A stretch of 64,000 nt of DNA, from contig CM056874.1 of assembly GCA_029876055.1 (NCBI GenBank), forward strand, positions 1,798,001 to 1,862,000. The letters are read 5' to 3'. Source of the DNA: Madurella fahalii (Eukaryota; Ascomycota; Sordariomycetes; Sordariales). The notes below the pieces were generated by a model. It was not told the origin of the DNA, searched no databases, and saw only the letters and a program-made list of their open reading frames with translations. Shown here piece after piece: positions 1 to 11,073 of the stretch. Numbering within the stretch: position 1 is the stretch's first letter; the number at the start of each line of letters is the position of its first letter. The position numbers and the translations under genes are program-made.

Positions 1-1190
1 CAGGATTCCCAGTCGTCAGAGCTGGTCAGGAAAACAGTCTTGTCGTTATTGACAGCTGTCATCTTGAATCGGATTCAGGGATGCTTTTGATTGTGCTTCC
101 TTTGTTAGCTTACTAATCGGAGGTTGAGCGAATGAGACTCTTAATTGTCGGAAAGCACTGAAGTGGGGGATAGTGTACTGGCCGGATAGCACTCTAAGAT
201 AACTCTGGGACTTCGGGTCCGGCGGTGTAGGTCCGGAGTATCGGGTTCCCGGCCCTCCGGGCTGGATCAGGTGATCGGACTGAGAACCCACTTTTTTTTC
301 TGTATTTAAGACTGTCGTGACTGTCGGCCTCGACAGTCAAGGACAATCAAGATCAACAGTTCAACCAATTCTTTCTTTCGATTTGCTTGCTCCATTGGGA
401 GCTGTCTTTGCGGCCTCCCTCTGATCAGAGAGAGTCCTGCCTGTCTTTGTTGCTACTTTGGTCCAAGCCGCGTTGCTGGGAATCCTGGTTTGTTGTCGAG
501 TTTCTCAGTCGTTGTTCCTCCCCTTGTTTTCTTATCTTGTTGTTTGTTGATGGAGTGGATGTGTGTTTTCTGCTCCATTTCAGTAAAAACGTATCTAGGG
601 TTTAGTATATTATATACTAAAAGTCGCCTAGGTCTAGCAGGCCTTTCTTAGAGGTCGCTAGATATATACCGCTAATATCCGATAATAATAAGGCCTGTAT
701 ACCTTAGTATCGAAGTTAGTTAAAGTACTTTAGGATAACAACGTCCTATAATAGTATTAGTTTTATATATATCGCCTTCTCTATCTCAAATTCCTTATCC
801 TAGCCGTCCTTTTACTTCTTAAGGACTAATTGACTAGGTATAGCCTGTTTAGAGAAGTACGACTGAAACTAGACTTGAGCTAGGTATAGGAGAAGGGCGT
901 TTACCAGAGCTTGGATAACCTACTGCACCAACGAAAGCTGTATATAGAGATAGAATACGTATCGGTAGACGCCGTCGGCCGGCGTAGCTATTATATAAAT
1001 AATGCACGTCCGAAATCGAAACCGCTATTCAGGTCAGTAACATATATATAACAGAGAAGCGGTATAGATAAGTACGTGCACTTACAATTGCGTGAGAAGG
1101 TTGCTCGGTGTTATAGAAGTTCGGCTATAGTTTTAAGAGCCCTTAGGGCCGCCGAACTGGAGGAGGTGGAATCGCACCAAATGACCGGCT
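1..1190. other. Left flank without a supported gene; AT-rich RIP-like core
   Basis: No reading frame here looks like a protein I recognise. Bases 1-600 are of ordinary composition. Roughly 600-1190 is rich in TA and TAG/TAT trinucleotides and resembles RIP-mutated repeat DNA. A stretch read on the plus strand at about 1070-1230 stays open and looks faintly coding (basic, alpha-helical composition), so an old gene or transposon relic may end here. No ends or target duplications were found. Confidence 0.4.
318..339. repeat. Perfect 9-bp inverted repeat with 4-nt loop
   Basis: TGACTGTCG and CGACAGTCA flank a GCCT loop. It lies just downstream of a TATTTAAG-like stretch at 303-310. It may be a promoter or LTR hairpin; no function can be assigned. 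Confidence 0.5.
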
Positions 1191-1415
1191 ACAAAAACTC
1201 AGTAGCGGATTTGGAGTATTGCCGGCTATTGTATGTATAGCAACAATGGCGGTTATATGCACTGAGATGGGAATATTCGATTTCCTTTCGATTCAGGATA
1301 GTAGTGTTAGGCAAGATCCCTGCCGACTCGAGCTTGCAGTGGAGACGTTGAGCATATTCGCGGCCTCTTCGACTGCCCACGAACTTTCAGGTAGTCAACC
1401 TTTAACCCCAACCCT

Positions 1416-2232
1416 ATGTTCACCACCGAGCCCTCGCCTCGCCAAGCCCCCCGAGGGCGACGACGTGGAGTCCGAGAGATCCTACGACGGCTCCGACGCC
1501 GATTACTACTACGAGCTAAAAGAAATGCGCGAGGAACGAAAGCGGGAGATGCTGAAGGAGAAGCTGGAGTATCAAAGGAGAAAGAACAAGCGCTAGAAGA
1601 GGAGCGAGCCATGGAAAAGGAGATTCTCGCAGTGCACAAATCGCTCAAGAAGGCCAAAAAGCAACGCAACAAGACCCGCCTCGACCCACTGGCAGGTCAG
1701 GAGTTCAAGGTATTTTGCAGCGACTACGTTGACCATTTCTACATGCCTCCTTGTGGGATGACCAAGAGGGTTGACTTTTACCGCCTCGACGGCGAGGGCG
1801 AACCCATCCTGGGCTAACCGGAGCCCGGCAGCGAAGCCGACATGGTCTACGGCGACATGTATCTCGATTCGAATACCCACTGCCATTTTGGGCCGCTCCG
1901 CCGTCCGAAACGTGCGAGTCGGAAAGCTGTCAAGGTAAGACCAGCGATGGGAAACACGAGCTATCGTTCAAATTCATCGGCAACCGGTATCTAAAGCTCA
2001 AGGTCTCTTGGGAGTTTGTGTCCACGGCCCGAGGCGATCCGTGCCCTCCGGATCCCCCGCTCGCTGCCCCGGAAGTGTTCAAGTTTGTTGGCATCAAGCG
2101 TGATCGGGAAAAGGAGACAGCGGAACGGCAGGAGTTGGCAAGGGTAGCAAAGGCACGCCGCTCGCCGTCCCCCCGGAGACTTGGTTTGAGATAAGCCATC
2201 CCATGGGGTGGTGGCATTCAAGGTACCTATGA
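1416..2232 (+). pseudogene. Broken gene of an uncharacterised charged-protein family
   Basis: Starts at ATG 1416. The protein begins with an acidic segment followed by a Lys/Glu/Arg-rich coiled-coil stretch. A globular part with aromatic residues follows, and the end is a short tail with SPSP and WFE..HPMGWW motifs. I recall similar uncharacterised proteins from Sordariales but know no function. The frame is broken by an extra C (or two missing) in the C-run 1447-1452, a one-base loss near 1575-1585, an in-frame TAA at 1815-1817, a one-base loss near 1935, and a one-base loss in the C-run near 2180. Meaningful sequence continues across each break, so this is a decayed gene rather than a set of introns. 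The TAA is one C-to-T change from CAA. Confidence 0.55.
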
Positions 2233-2639
2233 GTCTTCAGGTTACAAGCAGGGTGAAGGGTTGACATGGGTTTTGGGGGCTGTGCAGCAGCCTACCCGTA
2301 CCGGGATCACTGAATCTCGAGTTGCATGTAATGAAAACGGCGCCAATTCTAACACAGCAAATTCCCTGCTGCCGGGCAATCCAGGAGCCCGGATTTCCCG
2401 GTCACAACTTAACTGCATCCGGGATCATGGATGAGCATGCTATACAGCCTAGATAAGCTTGCCACGTCCTCATCTTTCTGCCATCCGTCCAACTTATATG
2501 CTATGCTGCGACCAGGTTTCATTGTTCCTGGCAGCAGGATGGCCATCATGTGCGATCTCATGGATATCGATGAGTGCATTGAAACTGACATTGGCTCTAT
2601 CACCACTAGTTCTCTGTTAATAACAGTGGCAAACTTCGC

Positions 2640-3515
2640 TCCAACAGCTCCAAATTGTACGGAATGCGCTGCCCATAAGCAAGGGGTGGGAGACAAAGAC
2701 ATTCCCACAAAGAAAAAACAGCTCGACAACTACATGCCAAGAAGAAGACGAATAAGAGAAATCCAGCAGTACTACGTAATATTTCCGGGCTCGTCAGACA
2801 AGATGTGATTACCTTCTTTGCCAACCACTTTGAGAAAACCCTAGCAGATTGGATAACAATACTCAAAAAACCACAATACCCAGCAATATCGCAAGCTTTG
2901 ATCCCGATGTATGTTATAACTGCCTTCAGGTTCCTAGATAGGGTCAAAACTGGTAGGGATAGCACACGGTTTAGACTTGCTTATATTCAGTCGATACGTG
3001 TATTCGAGTCACTTGAAGAGATTGTTGCCTCCTACCAGGAGAATGGAAGGCTCCTGAACCGACGCTCGGGTTACTGCAACGCCAGTATCGCCATCGATAT
3101 GTACATCAGGGCTTCCGGTCGCAACAGGGGGAACGGAAACGGAACACGATCAATGCCAAGGAGTGGCAGATGGGATCCCTCAAATCTGCCACCCAGCAGA
3201 GGCTTAGTCAAGAACTTAGGGGGTAATAAATAATATTTGCCTTGCGAGACAAGTCTGACAGCCCATAGATACGTCGACAAGTACGAGTGCCCTCAGATCT
3301 TCTGTTTCGACGGTTCCACTCTTCTCGTACTCCAGTTCCGGGCCAACTACAAGGGCAAGATCAGAGACGCGAAGTGCGAGGCTGACTGCTGGGTCATTCC
3401 GCGGGTAGTGGTGTTCCCTGTTTGGATGGTGAGAACAGGGTTTGGGACACGCAAAGTTTCTGGCACCCGGCCCGGCTCTATCCAGAAGGCGAGCAAGGGG
3501 CCCAAGGCTCGGTGA
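2640..3515 (+). pseudogene. Remnant of one or two uncharacterised genes
   Basis: Between 2805 and about 3110 the plus strand encodes a convincing helical protein segment (FEKTLADW, ITAFRFLDR, SLEEIVASYQ, SGYCNASIAIDMYI). The next stretch makes sense only after a frame change: 3160-3225 reads as KEWQMGSLKSATQQRLSQEL. A second piece at 3280-3420 reads ECPQIFCFDG..LLVLQFRAN and DCWVIPR, which looks like part of another conserved but nameless fungal family. No start codon, domain or function can be assigned. The pieces may come from one gene or two neighbours. Confidence 0.4.
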
Positions 3516-3737
3516 ACGAGGATATATATGATGCTTAAATATGCTGGAGCAGATCCGATGCCTGTAGCGCTTTATTGTGGTGATAACCCGCAAACAAGTA
3601 CAGCCGAGCGTGAGAGAGGAACTTCAACGTAACCGTCACTTGGACTGTTTCGGCATGGCAGATACAACTACTGTTTGATATGAGGTTGACCTGCTCGCTC
3701 ACACCACAACACTCTATTGCAGAGCCTTTTGCAGTCC

Positions 3738-3760
3738 TTTTTTTTTTTTTTTTTTTTTTT
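3738..3760. repeat. Poly-T tract (23 T)
   Basis: Uninterrupted homopolymer at the downstream end of the decayed coiled-coil gene. Confidence 0.95.
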
Positions 3761-4160
3761 GGTCCTGCTTGCCAGCCTCCCCACTACCATTGCTTGGTCG
3801 TCCCGGCTCTAAACAAGGGATATCCTGGGACTGCTGACTCTGGCATTTTCCACAGCCTGCCTCTGCAATTACTTAACCTGTTCAGTCATATTCCCAAATT
3901 AAGTCAGCATCTTTTTCACTTGTGCTAACGCTTCACGTGCTCGGTCTGGATTATATGCTAAACCCAACCTGAGGGCCAGCTCTGCATCCTTCGCGCCGTC
4001 AACGCCAATAATAATGTCTCGTTCTCGGTGAAAGGTATCGCGCACCAGCTCACACACCACGCAGCTCGAGCCGTGCCACTAACGCGTATAGGTCAGCGGC
4101 AATGAGGCGATGAAGCCGTCTACCTGGAGAGCGCAACAGTCTCGAATTCCCTAGCACGCC
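3738..4160 (-). pseudogene. Decayed coiled-coil C-terminus of an unidentified protein
   Basis: Read on the minus strand from about 4150 to 3760 there is a continuous helical protein segment (RLHRLIAADLYALVARLEL, then ELALRLGLAYNPDRAREAL, then an AQVKKML..FGNMTEQVK coiled coil and AMVVGRLASRT). It is interrupted by a frame change near 4060 and by in-frame stops at 3899-3901 (TAA), 3869-3871 (TAA) and 3809-3811 (TAG). The first two could each be one C-to-T change from CAA, the third from CAG. The frame runs into the 23-base T tract at 3738-3760. I do not recognise the family. Confidence 0.45.
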
Positions 4161-4720
4161 ATGAGGGCGATGATGGCAACTGTACACCCCCGGCGCAGCT
4201 GTTGTTTGCGATACGGGAAGACGGTAATATCGCTTTAGTCCTGCCAGCATCCATGACAGACCGTAACGAGCGCTGCCCGCGACGATACAGCAGTCCAGCC
4301 CCGACCGATCGATTGCAGTCCCAGCCCGACATAACGGAGCGACAGCCAGAGCGATGGCGACCTGTCTAAGAAACCCCCATCTACGGAGGAGGTCGTTGTC
4401 GATGTGATAGAGACCGCAGTCGATCCAACACCAAGAAGACAATACAAGAGCTGACAGCGGCGCCCCGAGTCTCCGCCCTTTGCCACCCTCCCAGACCGCC
4501 CTGGCTTCGACCTGCCCCTGAGCGCCGGCATCGCCGGGTCGAGCAACGGGCAGTCAATGGCAGAGCGCTTACAGCCTGCCCTTGGGATTGTCTCTGGTCG
4601 GAAGGGTTCAAGTCACGGGCGGTGCACCAACATGCCTCTCGCCGATTCTGGCCCCGCTCTGCGGTCGTCAGCATCATCGCGAGTGCTCCTCGAAGGCGGT
4701 AAGGACGCAGGCTCGGGAAG

Positions 4721-4780
4721 GCGCATTGTCAAGTGTCGGGGATGGCTGAGCTTCGTGGACCACAACTTGGCGCAAGGGAC
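4721..4780 (+). repeat. Degenerate repeat, inverted relative to 11004-11073
   Basis: GCGCATTGTCAAGTGTCG at the left and AACTTGGC.CAAGGGAC at the right match the reverse complement of 11004-11073, with a few substitutions and a small gap. A shorter related segment lies near 9859-9880. Confidence 0.65.
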
Positions 4781-4914
4781 GATAACCGGGCTCCATAGGA
4801 TGGTTCGGCGGGCTCACGGGCAGGGCAGGAGAAGGGTCTCGGCAGTTGTTCTAGTTCGACGAGCTCGGGTGAGGTGGCGTCTGCGGGATCCAGCAGCCTT
4901 CGCTTGGGGGCGGG

Positions 4915-4950
4915 GTGGTTGAGGTGTGGGGTCGGCCTTTGATCTTGTCA
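4915..4950 (+). repeat. Degenerate repeat, inverted relative to 9003-9040
   Basis: GGTTGAGGTGTGGGGTCG followed by TTTGATCTTGTC matches the reverse complement of 9003-9040 with several transitions. Confidence 0.5.
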
Positions 4951-5640
4951 GCGTCGTGCAAACGATACGCGATGGATGGATTCGGTGAGTACGATGGTGT
5001 TGGCATGATGGTAAGCAACCTGCTAGTCTGGGGGAGTTTAGGGCTTCCGCATCACGATTGCGGCTTGCTCGCGACCACCGCTACGGCCTGCTCGGCAAGA
5101 CCACCGACAAGCTTGCCCGTAGAGAGGTTCGCCGGTCGCCTGCACCCTCTCCTTGCCCTCCGTCCGCCAAATCCTCGACACCGACAATCCCCTACCCCGC
5201 CCTTTGGTCAGAAGGGTCCCCAACATAGGCCAGCCCAGGCCGACTTCTACACTCTGCCTCGAGCGGCGTTACCGCGGGGTGGATGTGCAAAGGCAGTATG
5301 CCGGTCAGCCTCGTCGGGGCGAGCTCGTTGGACATCTACGCCGACCTTCAATCCGCCAGTCTCCGCGCTGCCCTCGACAGCCACCCTCGACGGCCTCGAA
5401 CCACCGCCGGAAACTCCACACCGATCCTTGTCCGCTGTCTAGCCTGTCCGTGAAACTCTACATCTGTTGCCGCGGGGCGACCTGCCACTGGCAGCGGCAT
5501 AACGACGGTGCCTCTCGCCTCCGAGAGGTGATCGGCCGACTTGACAGATGGCCGCCCCGGGAGAAGCTTGCTGCCTTTGCGCACCCACACCTCGACCGAG
5601 GCAGCTGACATGCAAGCTCCTTAACACCGCCTTTGACCGC

Positions 5641-5682
5641 GCCGTGGCGGGTTGCGGTCCATGAGGAGGGCGCGGGCCGAAA
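5641..5682 (+). repeat. Degenerate repeat, direct copy of 9654-9692
   Basis: GCCGTGGCGGGTTGCGGTC is identical in both places, followed by a similar GGAG..GCG..GCCGAAA block. Confidence 0.65.
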
Positions 5683-6460
5683 AGAAGGACCTGTGCCAAC
5701 GTAGCGGTTAGCCAAGGTCATTGCTGATGGGTGGATAGTTGTAGGATCGAAAGACAAGAATTGAAATATCACTCTTAAAACAAACAGCTTCGCGAACATC
5801 GTAAAGCCGTTAGCGGGAGATGGCGAATTGAACCAGTTCAGGGGTAAGTAAACAAACAGTAAGTGCAAACCGGGTACCCAGGCAACACCCCGCACGAAGT
5901 GATGGTGGGACCCGCATTAAGAACACACCCCACGCCTCCCACCGCAGCCGGATCCGGTCCCCGGTCCGCCGATGCGGTGTTTGGTAGCTTGCCAATGCGC
6001 TGCGTACGTGCTTTATCCCCAACACTACACTACGCGATCACGGGAATCACAGAGAGGGCACTTCCGCAGTGTAGCAGATTACACGTCCCTATTTGATAAG
6101 CTCAGCGATCTTCGATAGTGCTCGTGCAGGGAGAAAAGGCTGCCTTGAATCAAGTATACGCGATGTTTGGCGCGCGGCAAAGACAAAGCTAGGGTTATTG
6201 TGCCCAAGTACAAACAGCGACAACTCGAACCATGGGGCACGAATGTAGCCATCCCCTAAATTTTTTCGGAATCACCTACCTCAATAGCTGGAAAGGGGGA
6301 ACCGAAGGCTTGGTCTGACCATCAGGAGCTGGGCCTGAGGCCCCTGTCGCTGAGGGAATGAGGGGCACGTGATTGGGCGACAAATCTGGACTCGAGAAAA
6401 TGCAATCCAAAATCTGCCCGCGACCACAGCGTAACAGCCAAGCCGAAGACGGAGTCCCAA

Positions 6461-7950
6461 ATGGCGACCGCATCCCGAGGCCCTCAACAGCTGAAAGATC
6501 GGGTGGTCCAGTCCCGGATTCACCGAGAGCGCGACCGATTCATCGCATCTATTCCAGAGGACCGTGTACTGGCACTTGCATCGTCATATCGCGATGCAAC
6601 GCCCTGCGAATTCTTCAGCCCGCCGAAGCGTGGCAGCTATAACGTCTGCTACTTTGTGCAGTTCCCCGACCAGGTCAAATGGGTCGTACGCGTACCTCTA
6701 TCGCCATGCTTGGCACTCGGGGCGAGGAGCAAACTCGAGAGTGAGGTTGCGACGATGCAGTAGGTCCTTTTATCTCTTGCTCTGCGCAGTGTTGGGTCCT
6801 ATAGAAAGAAGCTAATTAATTCGGTTTCCGTCACGTATAGACTTGTCGCCTCAAAAACAACTATCCCTATCCCTCTATTGATAGCATATGCGCTAAGTGA
6901 TAACCCTGAGCCGCTATCATCGTTCCTTATCCTTGAATTTATCGACGGCCAGAAGCTCGATCTCCGAAAGGTCAGAGATCTTACCGAAGAACAGCAGACC
7001 AACCTATACACATCACTCGCCGATATCTACATTCAACTCAGAAGGCTCGAGTTTCCATCTACCGGATGCCTGGTACTCGACTCAGGCGATGCCCAGGTGG
7101 GGAAGAGGACTATATCTCTGGACATCAATATGCAAGAGCTGGAGGGTTTGCAGCCTTCGGAGATCCAGGCCTCGTACTACACCTCGGATGGCCGCCTTAT
7201 ATCAGCGTCCCAATATGTGGCTATGCTGCTGGAGATTTCCGACAACGCATTTGCCAAAGGCCGAAGCAGTGTCCCTGACAAGGAGGCGGGCTGCGATACG
7301 CTATACCATCTCCACCTTTTCCACGAGTTCGCCAAGAAATGGGTGGACCCAAGTGTCGACCAGGGGCCATTCGTTATGGTGCACGGCGATCTTGAGCCAT
7401 ACAACCTGATTGTAAGTGACAGTATGTCCATCATATCGGTTCTCGACTGGGAATGGAGCCGCGTAGTTCCCCGACAATATTTATACCTCCTTTGTGGCTC
7501 GACTTCTTCGATACTACGATGCTTGCCTACAAGGTTTTCTACGATGCCTATCTCGAGAAATTTGAGCGCTTGCTGGCCATTGTACGAACTCGGGAACTCG
7601 AGAGATTTGGCAAGCCATTGCTCGCTGATGAATGGGCCGCCGCTAAACAGAATAGCGGCTTCCTTGTCGCCAACGCATTGGAGAATTGGACCGACATGGA
7701 TTGGTTCGCTCACCGCTATGTCAATCGGCGGTGGTTCCGCGGCCAGGACGAGAAAGGGCTGAAGGATCGGGTTGAGGCGTTTATGAATGAGGACCCAGCG
7801 CGCCAGGCTTTGATCACAGCTAAGCTAGACGAGGGCAGGGCCTACGAGGCAGACGTGGAGAGGCTAAAGAAGGGGAGCGACGCCGCGTCTCCGCTTGTCG
7901 CCCTGAAGCATACTGGACTCGCCTTCCAGGCGTCACTTGGGGGGCGATAG
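6461..7950 (+). pseudogene. APH-like phosphotransferase, one intron, one frameshift
   Basis: ATG 6461. Exon 1 ends at 6759; the intron is 6760-6840 (81 nt, donor GTAGGT, branch GCTAAT near 6811, acceptor TATAG), and exon 2 restores the frame. The encoded protein resembles fungal aminoglycoside-phosphotransferase/choline-kinase-like proteins. It has an N-lobe with a YNVCYFVQF and WVVRVPL strand pair, the catalytic loop HGDLEPYN at about 7382 and the metal-binding Asp of LDWEWSR at about 7445. Near 7479 the frame must slip by one base: CAATATTTATA lacks one T relative to the continuing sequence FIPPLWLDFF. The rest of the C-terminal helices then read openly to the stop at 7950. Substrate is unknown; fungal members are rarely characterised. 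A second, more damaged relative lies at 46067. Confidence 0.65.
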
Positions 7951-8041
7951 CAGCGGTCCTCTTCGCGGGGACGTACTGGGTTGGGAACAGGATAGTTCGA
8001 TTCCATTTGCGGCGTCATAACTAAGGTAATTAGACCGAAGA

Positions 8042-8620
8042 TCACGGAGAGCGAGGCTCCATCAGCTCCTTAAGCCCTTTCAACTCCTCTTCCACTTTCT
8101 CATACTCCTCTTCCAGGCGCTCGATAGCGATTGTGTATGTATCAATCACATCCTAGTTGGTTAGGGTGGACGAACCGCCCTTGTTCCGAGCATCTCTTGC
8201 GGCTTTGGACGACGAGGATATTAGCTCTTCGGTATCTCCCTTGCTAATTGCGTTTTGGATGGCGTTCAAGGCGTCCTTCTCTTTCTGGATCTTTTCCTTC
8301 AGCTCATCCCTGCGCTGTGCGAGGAGAGGGTCCGGGTGTGTTTAATAACCCACCTTGATGTCTGGATACTCGGTACTCAGTCGACTTTCGAGGATGTATT
8401 GAACAATACAAGACACCAAGAATCTTGGGAAAGGCATTGCCTGAAACGTGCGTACTATGGGTGGGTGGGTACTATTATCACCAAGAGCCTTTGCTCGACT
8501 TTCGCCATGTCGCTCGCCTTGAAAATGGATTGGCTGCCCATTCGTGTGGTTCTCTCCTGCACTTGGCCCCTCGCCCCAGCCAACCACTAACATTCGAGTT
8601 AATGCGTCCTGGGGTATCAT
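8042..8620 (-). pseudogene. Decayed gene ending in a coiled coil
   Basis: On the minus strand a protein frame (FPRFLVSCIVQYILESRL..EYPDIK) runs to about 8353. A GTGGGT donor and a CACAG acceptor then define a roughly 54-nt intron. The next exon encodes a strongly charged coiled coil (RRDELKEKIQKEKDALNAI, then IERLEEEYEKVEEELKGLKEL) that stops at 8042. One in-frame TAG at 8153-8155 interrupts the coiled coil and is a single C-to-T change from CAG. A possible upstream part (about 8640-8790) is open but too short to place. No family is recognised. Confidence 0.5.
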
Positions 8621-9002
8621 ACTTTCGGACTATGAGTCACGAATCTGGGTGCAGCGGTACACGAGATAGATAATATACCACGAGCCTTCTCGCGTCACCC
8701 TCGGAATAAGAAATGGCATAGGAGTGGTTAGGCGTGTGGTTGAGCCTTATCCTGTCGAAGCTGCCGTGGGTGCAGAATGGGGCTCGGGATGGCGGGGGAG
8801 CGGCCAAGAATCTGTAACCCCGCTACCCCGCATCGTAAGCGCCAGAGCTAGCAAGGTCATCAGGGATTGCACCCCTCAGCCACGACCTCCTTGGTAGGCG
8901 GTGCGAATGGCGCGCCGTTGACCTGAGTAGGTCCAGCGGCGGGCGGGCTGCGCAGCCATGGTGTTGGAGCAGTTGGGCCTAGTACCACTATCGCCAAGCT
9001 TG

Positions 9003-9040
9003 TCGACAAGATCAAAGTCTCGACCTCACATCTTCAACCA
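9003..9040 (-). repeat. Degenerate repeat, partner of 4915-4950
   Basis: Inverted copy; the shared core is GACAAGATCAAAG plus a diverged flank. Confidence 0.5.
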
Positions 9041-9653
9041 GCCAGGGCCCCCCAAGACAAGCAACGAGGCCGAGTACGGCGAATGCCGTTGCTGGCTTGG
9101 AGGTGTGATTGTATGCCGGCGAGGACCCTAGCCCGGTGGTGACCACCGAAGCCGTACCCCTATGGCCAGTCATATTCTGATCACCCTCAGCGGATGCAGA
9201 AAGCGTCCGCCCCCGACGCTGATGCGTCGTCGTAGTCTCCGTACCTGTTCTTAGGTTGCACGCGGATTCGCTTCAATCGATGACTTCGTTTGGCCGGCGG
9301 CGGGTGACAGGCGAGCTCGGCCTAAGGGTGTTGGAATTCGGAGTGATAGCAAGCAACCCGCTAACCTAAAGAAGTTTTTCTCGACACAGCGGAACGTGGC
9401 CACCACTTTCGTACGCCACAGCCTCTTGTACTAAGGCGCCGCCTATTGTTGTCTGGTGTCGGTGGCTCTGCTGGTTGTGTTGGGCATTGGACTGGTGCTC
9501 CCCCCTAGGCTACCAGGGAAGGGGGATTGAAGGGCGCAGCGGAGCCGAGCTTCTGACTGTATTTAAAGCGTATCGAGGTTCGCTAGTTTATCCGATAGTG
9601 CTTTCGAGACGCAGGTGTCGGGTCGCTGCAAGTGACGTTTGCATTTGGAGTGC

Positions 9654-9692
9654 GCCGTGGCGGGTTGCGGTCAAGGAGAGCGCGGCCGAAAG
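9654..9692 (+). repeat. Degenerate repeat, partner of 5641-5682
   Basis: Direct copy with a 19-base identical core, then short gaps. Confidence 0.65.
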
Positions 9693-11003
9693 CGATGGGT
9701 GAGAGTTAACCATGGGAAAAGGGGGTGCGACCGGTCCTGGAGAGCCGCGATAGGGACTCCTCATCCGCCATTTCGAGTTAAACAGCCCTCCTCCACCTTC
9801 CGCACCATCATACGTAAGTGCGCCGTCCCATGACGACCCTCATCCGACCGGGCCCATAAGCCAAGTTTTAGTCCCGAAAAGCCGTAACGGGTCACCCAGG
9901 ACAACAGCACGCCACGCCGGACCTTCCACGCCCACGCCTCAATAGCGTCGTCTCGTGGCTACCCTCGGTAGAGGGACCCAAAAACAAAGTAGCCGACTCA
10001 GCGAGAGGATAAGGTGCTCGCTTAGTATGGTGTTCACGGCGTCCAAGCGATACCTCTCCCGACAAGCAAAGCACTTCGATCGTGGTGCACATGCACTGCA
10101 ACAGTTACTATGCCACTTCTAGCATCACTCCCCTCACTCGATGCCCAAGCGCCACCTCCACACGATCGTGGTGAACCACGGTCGTGACGTCGATGTCTGT
10201 GGGATCCTCGGCACCCCCTGGCAGACTGATGCTAGCATGGTAAGTCGTGTTCCCCATCTGCAGTGTCCACTGGGGCGCCCGGTCGAGAGGTTTAACTCTT
10301 GTCGTGAAGGAGGTTTTGGTCCAACCAGGATCTAGCGGAAGCCGAGTGTACGTGCTGGGCTTAAAGCTGCTCGAGCAGCCTACGGACGGATATGTCGTGA
10401 GGCAACACGGTGCGCACCGGTACCACATTTGCGCAACAGCCAAAGGCAAGAGTCGCAACGGCTCATAAAGTCGAGGATGGCCGAGGCGGCCAACAGCTCC
10501 CTCGAACAGCATTTCCCACCACATGATGGCGATGTCGTTCCGTCCCCTTCGTCCCAAGAGCACCAAAGTCGAACATTCACGACACTTCTCGCCATCTTCG
10601 AAGCCCTCTATGTATCCATTCTCCCAGAACCTGCCCACGTTTTTCGGACCGGGATGCCACAAAGTGCCCGCACCCAAACGACACCCAAGCGACGGCTAAC
10701 CCAAGCGACGATTACCCGTCCATTTTAACCGACTCCCCAGACCTCGCCGTCATCGAACGCGGTGGCGGCATGCCGGGATGACCGGTCGTCAGTTGGAAGT
10801 ATCGAGGCTCCAGTTTGCTCACCAGACTGCGAAGGAGATCAGCCTTATCCTCGAAGTCCCGCGGCTGCCGCTGCCGTTCTACACCCTTACCACGAGACGG
10901 CAGAATACACAAGACTCTCGAGACGGATACGGTGCGCCGGTTGCCACCCACGGCACACGCGCCAGTTGGGGTTTCCTCCCGCCTCTTTCTGAGGCCCAGT
11001 TCT

Positions 11004-11073
11004 GTCCCTTGTGCCAAGTTTTGGTCCCGAAGAGTTCCGCGAAACTTGACATCCTCGACACTTGACAATGCGC
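11004..11073 (-). repeat. Degenerate repeat, partner of 4721-4780
   Basis: Inverted copy. The outer blocks are nearly identical and the centre differs by a short insertion. Confidence 0.65.

Larger units (their letters stand above)
4160..6460. other. Gene-poor stretch with degenerate repeat relics
   Basis: Several open frames of 80-175 codons overlap here on both strands, but none has a recognisable motif or a consistent coding frame. Three short segments (4721-4780, 4915-4950, 5641-5682) recur in diverged form at 9-11 kb, so most of this stretch is probably an old, mutated transposable element. No ends, LTRs or terminal repeats could be defined. The last few hundred bases are presumably the promoter of the kinase-like gene at 6461. 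Confidence 0.4.

Noticed and set aside
4555..4627. Possible tRNA: GGTTCAAGTC-like B box with GCAGAGCG upstream
   Set aside because: The T-stem and acceptor stem do not pair, and no cloverleaf can be drawn.
10108..10677. 189-codon minus-strand open frame
   Set aside because: No motif, overlapped by similar-quality frames on the plus strand, and lies in relic repeat DNA.
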